Positions 60,047 to 64,000 of a stretch of 64,000 nucleotides of DNA are shown in pieces. A model generated the notes under the pieces. The model saw only the letters and a program-made list of their open reading frames with translations. It did not search any database and was not told the origin of the DNA. The DNA lies in contig NZ_KI912268.1 of assembly GCF_000242615.2 (NCBI RefSeq), forward strand, positions 325,229 through 389,228, written 5' to 3'. Position 1 is the first letter of the stretch; every line of letters begins with the position of its first letter. Both the position numbers and the translations under genes were made by a program. This stretch comes from Holophaga foetida DSM 6591. Its GTDB lineage: Bacteria; Acidobacteriota; Holophagae; Holophagales; Holophagaceae.

Positions 60047-60937
60047 TTGGACACCATCATCCAGCAGCTCCTGAACGCGGCCCAGCTTGGCGCTGTCTAT
60101 GCCCTGATCGCCCTGGGCTACAGCATGGTCTACGGGATCATCCGCCTGATCAACTTTGCCCACGGCGATATCTTCATGCTGGGCGGTTTCATCGGTCTGA
60201 TCATTGTCACGCATTTTGGCGGACTCCCGTTCTGCCTCGTGATGATCCTGGCCATGCTGCTGACGGCCCTGGTCGGCGTCACCATCGAAAGGGTGGCCTA
60301 CCGCAAGCTGAGGAACGCCCAGCGCATGTCTGTGGTCATCACGGCCCTGGGGGTGGGCATCTTCCTCGAAAACCTGGTTCGGCTGCTCATCGGGCCCGAG
60401 ACCCGGCAGATCCCAGCCAGGCTCCCGACAGGATCGGTGGTCTGGCTCCAGCAGCATCTCGGCGTTTTCGTCACCTGGGACAAGGTGCTGATCATCCTGA
60501 TCTCCCTGGCGCTCATGGCGGTCCTTTGGATCATCGTCAACAAGACCCTTGTGGGCACCGCGATGCGGGCTGTGGCCGATAACGCGAGTGTGGTCCCCCT
60601 CATGGGCGTGAACCTCAATCTGATCATTTCGGTCACCTTCGCCATCGGCTCGGCGCTGGCTGCGGCAGGCGGCATCTTCTATGGGCAGGCGTACTCCCTT
60701 GACCCCTACATGGGCATCGACTTGGGGTGGAAGGCTTTCATCGCGGCCGTGATCGGCGGCATCGGCTCCATCGAAGGCGCCGTCATAGGGGCCTTTCTCC
60801 TGGCAGGTGTGGAAGTCATCACCGTCGCCTACCTCTCTTCCAATCTGAAGAATGGGATCGCTTTCGGCCTGCTGATCATCCTGCTCCTGATCTGGCCCAG
60901 CGGGATCATGGGCAAGCCCCTTTTGAAGAAGGTCTAG
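60047..60937 (+). CDS. livH: ABC transporter permease, LivH type
   Basis: 296 residues from a TTG seven bases after the binding-protein stop. Eight or more membrane segments are present, with the family blocks GAVYALIALGYSMVYGIIRLINFAHGD near the start and AFIAAVIGGIGSIEGAVIGAFLL later. It pairs with LivM in the inner membrane. Confidence 0.92.
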   Translation: MDTIIQQLLNAAQLGAVYALIALGYSMVYGIIRLINFAHGDIFMLGGFIGLIIVTHFGGLPFCLVMILAMLLTALVGVTIERVAYRKLRNAQRMSVVITALGVGIFLENLVRLLIGPETRQIPARLPTGSVVWLQQHLGVFVTWDKVLIILISLALMAVLWIIVNKTLVGTAMRAVADNASVVPLMGVNLNLIISVTFAIGSALAAAGGIFYGQAYSLDPYMGIDLGWKAFIAAVIGGIGSIEGAVIGAFLLAGVEVITVAYLSSNLKNGIAFGLLIILLLIWPSGIMGKPLLKKV

Positions 60938-60983
60938 CCCCAGTGGCCATGGAAACGGAAAAGTCGGAGGACGGTCTTACAAA

Positions 60984-62018
60984 ATGGCTCTGAAACCCAA
61001 CCCACCAACAGCACGGCCCCCTTTCCAGCCTGCCCTCTGGGTGGTGTGCTGCGCCGTGCTCGTCATCGCCATTCCCATGCAGCTCCTCGCGGACGCAGGC
61101 TTCTGCCCAGCTGTGTTCAACCCCTACTATCTCCACGTGCTGACGATCATCGGCATGAACATCATCCTGGTGGCCAGCCTCAACCTCCTCAACGGCTACC
61201 TGGGAGAATTTGCCCTGGGGCACGCCGGGTTCATGGCGGTTGGAGCTTATACCGCTGCGGTGCTCGCCACCAGGCTTCTGCCCGCCTCCAGCGCCCTGCC
61301 GCCCGTCATCGGCCAGGTTTTCATCCTGGTCGTCACCTTGGGCGGAGCCATGCTTCTATCGGCTCTGGTCGGCTACGTGATCGGACGCCTGACCTTCAAG
61401 ACCGTCGGCGATTACCTGGCCATCATCACCCTCGGCTTCAACATGATCATCGTGAACGCCATCCAGAACATGGATTTCCTGGGCGGCCCCAGAGGTTTCA
61501 CGGGGATTCCCAAGAACACCAATTTCATCGCAGTCACGGTATGCGCGCTCCTGACCATCGTGGTGCTGCGCAACCTGATCCAATCCAGTTTCGGCCGGGT
61601 GTGGGTATCCATCCGTGAAAACACCATCGCCGCCGAGTTGATGGGCGTCAATCTGCTGCGGACCAAGAACCTGGCCTTCACCATCGCGGCGGCATTCGCT
61701 GGCCTGGCGGGAGGCCTGTGGGCGCAATCCCAGCAGTTCATCACCCCGCGAAGCTTTGATTACATCAAGACCACCGAGATCCTGGTGATGCTCTACCTGG
61801 GCGGCATGGCCAGCCTTTCCGGCTCCATCCTGGGCGTCGTGGCCTATACCGTCTTGATGGAGGTGCTGCGGAACCTCCTGAGCGCCTTCGCCCCGGAACT
61901 GGCCGAATGGCGGATGCTGATCAGTCCCTTGATCCTGATCGTGATCATGCTGACACGGCAGTATGGGCTGATGGGGCACAAGGAATGGCGATGGCTGCGT
62001 CCGAAGCGGGTGGCCTGA
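60984..62018 (+). CDS. livM: ABC transporter permease, LivM type
   Basis: 344 residues, multi-spanning. NIILVASLNLLNGYLGEFALGHAGFMAVGAYT is the standard LivM entry and VWVSIRENTIAAELMGVNLLRTKNLAFTIAA the EAA-like coupling loop. The TGA shares its last base with the livG ATG. Confidence 0.92.
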   Translation: MALKPNPPTARPPFQPALWVVCCAVLVIAIPMQLLADAGFCPAVFNPYYLHVLTIIGMNIILVASLNLLNGYLGEFALGHAGFMAVGAYTAAVLATRLLPASSALPPVIGQVFILVVTLGGAMLLSALVGYVIGRLTFKTVGDYLAIITLGFNMIIVNAIQNMDFLGGPRGFTGIPKNTNFIAVTVCALLTIVVLRNLIQSSFGRVWVSIRENTIAAELMGVNLLRTKNLAFTIAAAFAGLAGGLWAQSQQFITPRSFDYIKTTEILVMLYLGGMASLSGSILGVVAYTVLMEVLRNLLSAFAPELAEWRMLISPLILIVIMLTRQYGLMGHKEWRWLRPKRVA

Positions 62019-62788
62019 TGGCCCTGCGGATCCAAGGCCTGACCAAGCGCTTCGGCGGTCTGACCTCCCTTTCCGAATTCAATCTGGAACTGGGAGAGCG
62101 CGATATCCAGGGCATCATCGGGCCCAATGGCGCTGGCAAGACCACGACCTTCAATGTGATCACCGGCGTGTATCAGCCCGACCAGGGGCAGATTCTGCTG
62201 GAAGACCGGGATCTCACGGGGCTTCCGCCGGATGTCATCGCCCGCGCGGGCATCGCCCGGACCTTCCAGAATGTCCGTCTATTCAAGGACATGACGGTCC
62301 TGGACAACATCGCCATGGCCTTTCATGCCCGGATCGGCCATACCCTTTGGGGGGCGATTTTCCGGACCGGGAATTTCAAACGCCAGGAAGCGCGGGTACG
62401 GGCCGAGAGCCTGGAACACTTGGCGCGTTTCGGGCTTGCGGACCGCTCCCAGGAATGGGCAGGCAGCCTGCCCTACGGCGAACAGAGACGGCTGGAAATC
62501 GCCCGGGCCCTGGCCACAGATCCCAGGGTCCTGCTTCTGGATGAACCGGCCGCGGGCATGAATCCCAGCGAAGTGGATGAGTTGATCCGCCTGATCCGCC
62601 AAGTCCATCAGGACTTTCCCTTGGCCATTCTGCTCATCGAGCATCAGATCCCTGTCGTGATGGAACTGTGCGGGCACGTCCAGGTCCTGGATTTCGGCCA
62701 GACCATTGCAAACGGCGCACCCAGGGAAGTTGTGAACAATCCTCTGGTGATCGAAGCTTATCTGGGAGAGGAGGAGGTGGCGGAATGA
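62018..62788 (+). CDS. livG: ABC transporter ATP-binding protein, LivG type
   Basis: 256 residues from ATG 62018, overlapping the livM stop by one base; longer in-frame starts lie inside livM. Walker A IIGPNGAGKTTTF, signature SLPYGEQRRLEIARAL, Walker B VLLLDEPAAGMNP and the switch His in LLIEHQI are all intact. Confidence 0.94.
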   Translation: MALRIQGLTKRFGGLTSLSEFNLELGERDIQGIIGPNGAGKTTTFNVITGVYQPDQGQILLEDRDLTGLPPDVIARAGIARTFQNVRLFKDMTVLDNIAMAFHARIGHTLWGAIFRTGNFKRQEARVRAESLEHLARFGLADRSQEWAGSLPYGEQRRLEIARALATDPRVLLLDEPAAGMNPSEVDELIRLIRQVHQDFPLAILLIEHQIPVVMELCGHVQVLDFGQTIANGAPREVVNNPLVIEAYLGEEEVAE

Positions 62789-63498
62789 CCTGCCTGCGAC
62801 TGGAAAAGCTCTCCGTTTCCTACGGTGCCATCAAGGCCTTGCGGGGAATCGATCTGGAAGTGCAGGAAGGCGAGATCGTCACCCTGCTGGGCGCCAACGG
62901 CGCAGGCAAATCCACCACGCTGCGTGCGATTTCCAGCATGATCCCCACGGATGGGGGAGACATCCTTTACCAGGATCAGAGCATCAAGGACCTGCCCGCC
63001 CACAAGTTGGTGTCCATGGGGATCGCCCACGTCCCCGAGGGGCGAGGCGTCTTCCCCAATCTGACGGTTCAGGAAAACCTTGCCCTGGCGACCTGGACCA
63101 ACCGGAAAAAGGACCGGGTCCGAAGTGCCTATGAGAAGGTCTTCCAGACCTTCCCGCGCTTGGCCGAGCGTCGCACTCAGCTCGCGGGCACGCTTTCCGG
63201 TGGCGAGCAGCAGATGCTGGCCATGGGACGGGCGCTCATGACCGACTGCCGACTGATTCTCCTGGACGAGCCTTCCATGGGACTTTCCCCGCTTCTGGTC
63301 AAAGAGGTCTTCCGGACGCTTCAGGAGATCAACGCCCTGGGCTTCACTCTTCTGCTGGTGGAGCAGAATGCCCATATGGCCCTGAAGATCGCCCACCGCG
63401 CCTATGTGCTGGAGAATGGTCGCATTGTTCTGGAGGGGCCAGCCTCTGAATTGGCCAAGGATCCCCGGGTCAAGGAGGCTTACCTGGGGGGAGCTTGA
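62785..63498 (+). CDS. livF: ABC transporter ATP-binding protein, LivF type
   Basis: 237 residues from ATG 62785, overlapping the livG stop as ATGA. Walker A LLGANGAGKSTTL, signature TLSGGEQQMLAMGRALM, Walker B LILLDEPSMGLSP and LLVEQNAHMAL mark the second ATPase. The operon is thus complete: one binding protein, two permeases, two ATPases. Confidence 0.94.
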   Translation: MTCLRLEKLSVSYGAIKALRGIDLEVQEGEIVTLLGANGAGKSTTLRAISSMIPTDGGDILYQDQSIKDLPAHKLVSMGIAHVPEGRGVFPNLTVQENLALATWTNRKKDRVRSAYEKVFQTFPRLAERRTQLAGTLSGGEQQMLAMGRALMTDCRLILLDEPSMGLSPLLVKEVFRTLQEINALGFTLLLVEQNAHMALKIAHRAYVLENGRIVLEGPASELAKDPRVKEAYLGGA

Positions 63499-63504
63499 CT
63501 CTGT

Positions 63505-64000
63505 TCATCTCAGCCGCTGAACGATCTCCCGGGTGACCTGGATCGTCCGGGAGATCTCGGCTTCGGTGTTCTCGAAGCCCAGGGAGAAGCGCAGGGTCTG
63601 GCGGGCCTCCAGGTCCGGGATGCCCAGGGCCTTCAGGACGTAGGAGGGCTCCCGGCTTTCGGAGCTGCAGGCCGAGCCCACCGAGACGGCGATGCCCTCC
63701 AGGTCCAGGTTGAGCAGGAGGTCCGCCCCGAGGATTCCAGGCAGGCCCACGTTCACCGTGTTGGGCAGGCGCAGGGCGGGGTGACCGTGGAGCCGGAAGC
63801 CGGGGATGGAGAGCAGGCCCTCCTCCAGGCGGACTCGCAGGGCGGAAATCCCTTCGCAGTTGGCATCCATGCGCTGTCGGGCCCATTCGCAGGCCACACC
63901 GAAGCCCACGATGCCCGGGAGGTTCTCCGTCCCGGCCCGCAGGCGGCGCTCCTGGGATCCCCCCTGGATCAGAGGGCGGAGGGGCAGGGCACGTCTCACG
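63505..64000 (-). CDS. Cysteine desulfurase (NifS/IscS type), N-terminus cut by window edge
   Basis: The last about 165 residues of a class V aminotransferase-fold enzyme. IQGGSQERRLRAGTENLPGIVG is the conserved active-site surround, VGSACSSES holds the sulfur-accepting Cys and LRFSLGFENTEAEI the C-terminal block. It takes sulfur from cysteine for Fe-S clusters or tRNA thiolation. The catalytic Lys region lies outside the window. Confidence 0.9.
   Translation of the reverse strand, partial: VRRALPLRPLIQGGSQERRLRAGTENLPGIVGFGVACEWARQRMDANCEGISALRVRLEEGLLSIPGFRLHGHPALRLPNTVNVGLPGILGADLLLNLDLEGIAVSVGSACSSESREPSYVLKALGIPDLEARQTLRFSLGFENTEAEISRTIQVTREIVQRLR

Overview
The window is about 64 kb of GC-rich bacterial chromosome with dense, mostly minus-strand genes, diderm envelope genes (TolB, Pal, CpoB, an outer-membrane barrel, lipoproteins) and a strongly anaerobic, one-carbon and aromatic-compound flavour. 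A corrinoid protein paired with a methyltetrahydrofolate-type methyltransferase, a UroD-fold methyltransferase, an acylphloroglucinol-type C-C hydrolase, several aromatic-type MFS carriers and a Liv-type ABC transporter suggest a Holophaga/Geothrix-like acidobacterium that uses methoxylated or hydroxylated aromatics. The lineage is inferred from gene content, not from a marker comparison. No phage, plasmid replication gene, CRISPR array or rRNA was seen.

Layout. 1-7 kb: a radical SAM/SPASM protein cut by the window edge, a complete IS1595-type insertion sequence with an 8-bp target duplication, and a translesion module (dnaE2, imuB) separated by a structured repeat. 7-11 kb: a small lysine-rich secreted protein, a zinc-type macrodomain hydrolase, a split 5'-nucleotidase and a LysR regulator. 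11-16 kb: a transporter, porin and PhlG/phloretin-hydrolase-like operon behind a long AT-rich leader. 16-22 kb: a Ser/Thr kinase with C-terminal repeats, TatD, an esterase and an AraC regulator. 22-29 kb: rbfA-truB, a secreted caspase-like protein fused to a LolA-like domain, nadK, PBP1A and a tandemly duplicated secreted protein. 29-35 kb: UroD-family methyltransferase, LysR, MFS carrier, a delta-60-repeat lipoprotein interrupted by an in-frame amber codon, and threonine aldolase. 35-44 kb: SRP RNA, tolB, rnhB, an M61 peptidase, pal-cpoB, a GHMP kinase and mutY. 44-46 kb: tRNA-Leu(GAG), secG and an AAA/DUF4143 ATPase with tandem operators.

46-54 kb is a long histidine operon read leftwards: hisD, a HAD phosphatase, hisB, a 214-bp MITE-like repeat, hisH, hisA, hisF, hisIE, hisZ, hisG. 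HisG is the short form that needs HisZ. The HAD protein is the best candidate for the missing histidinol-phosphate phosphatase, and hisC is not in the window. 54-57 kb carries the methyltransferase/corrinoid pair, a TPR protein, an OmpR-type regulator and scpA. 58-63.5 kb is a complete branched-chain-amino-acid-type ABC operon (binding protein, LivH, LivM, LivG, LivF). The window ends in a truncated cysteine desulfurase.

A dispersed GC-rich repeat built on CGCAGAGGGCGCAGAG occurs at several places, sometimes as inverted pairs. It has contributed coding sequence to both ends of mutY. Many start codons below were moved inward from the longest reading frame because a ribosome binding site, signal peptide or family alignment places the real start there.
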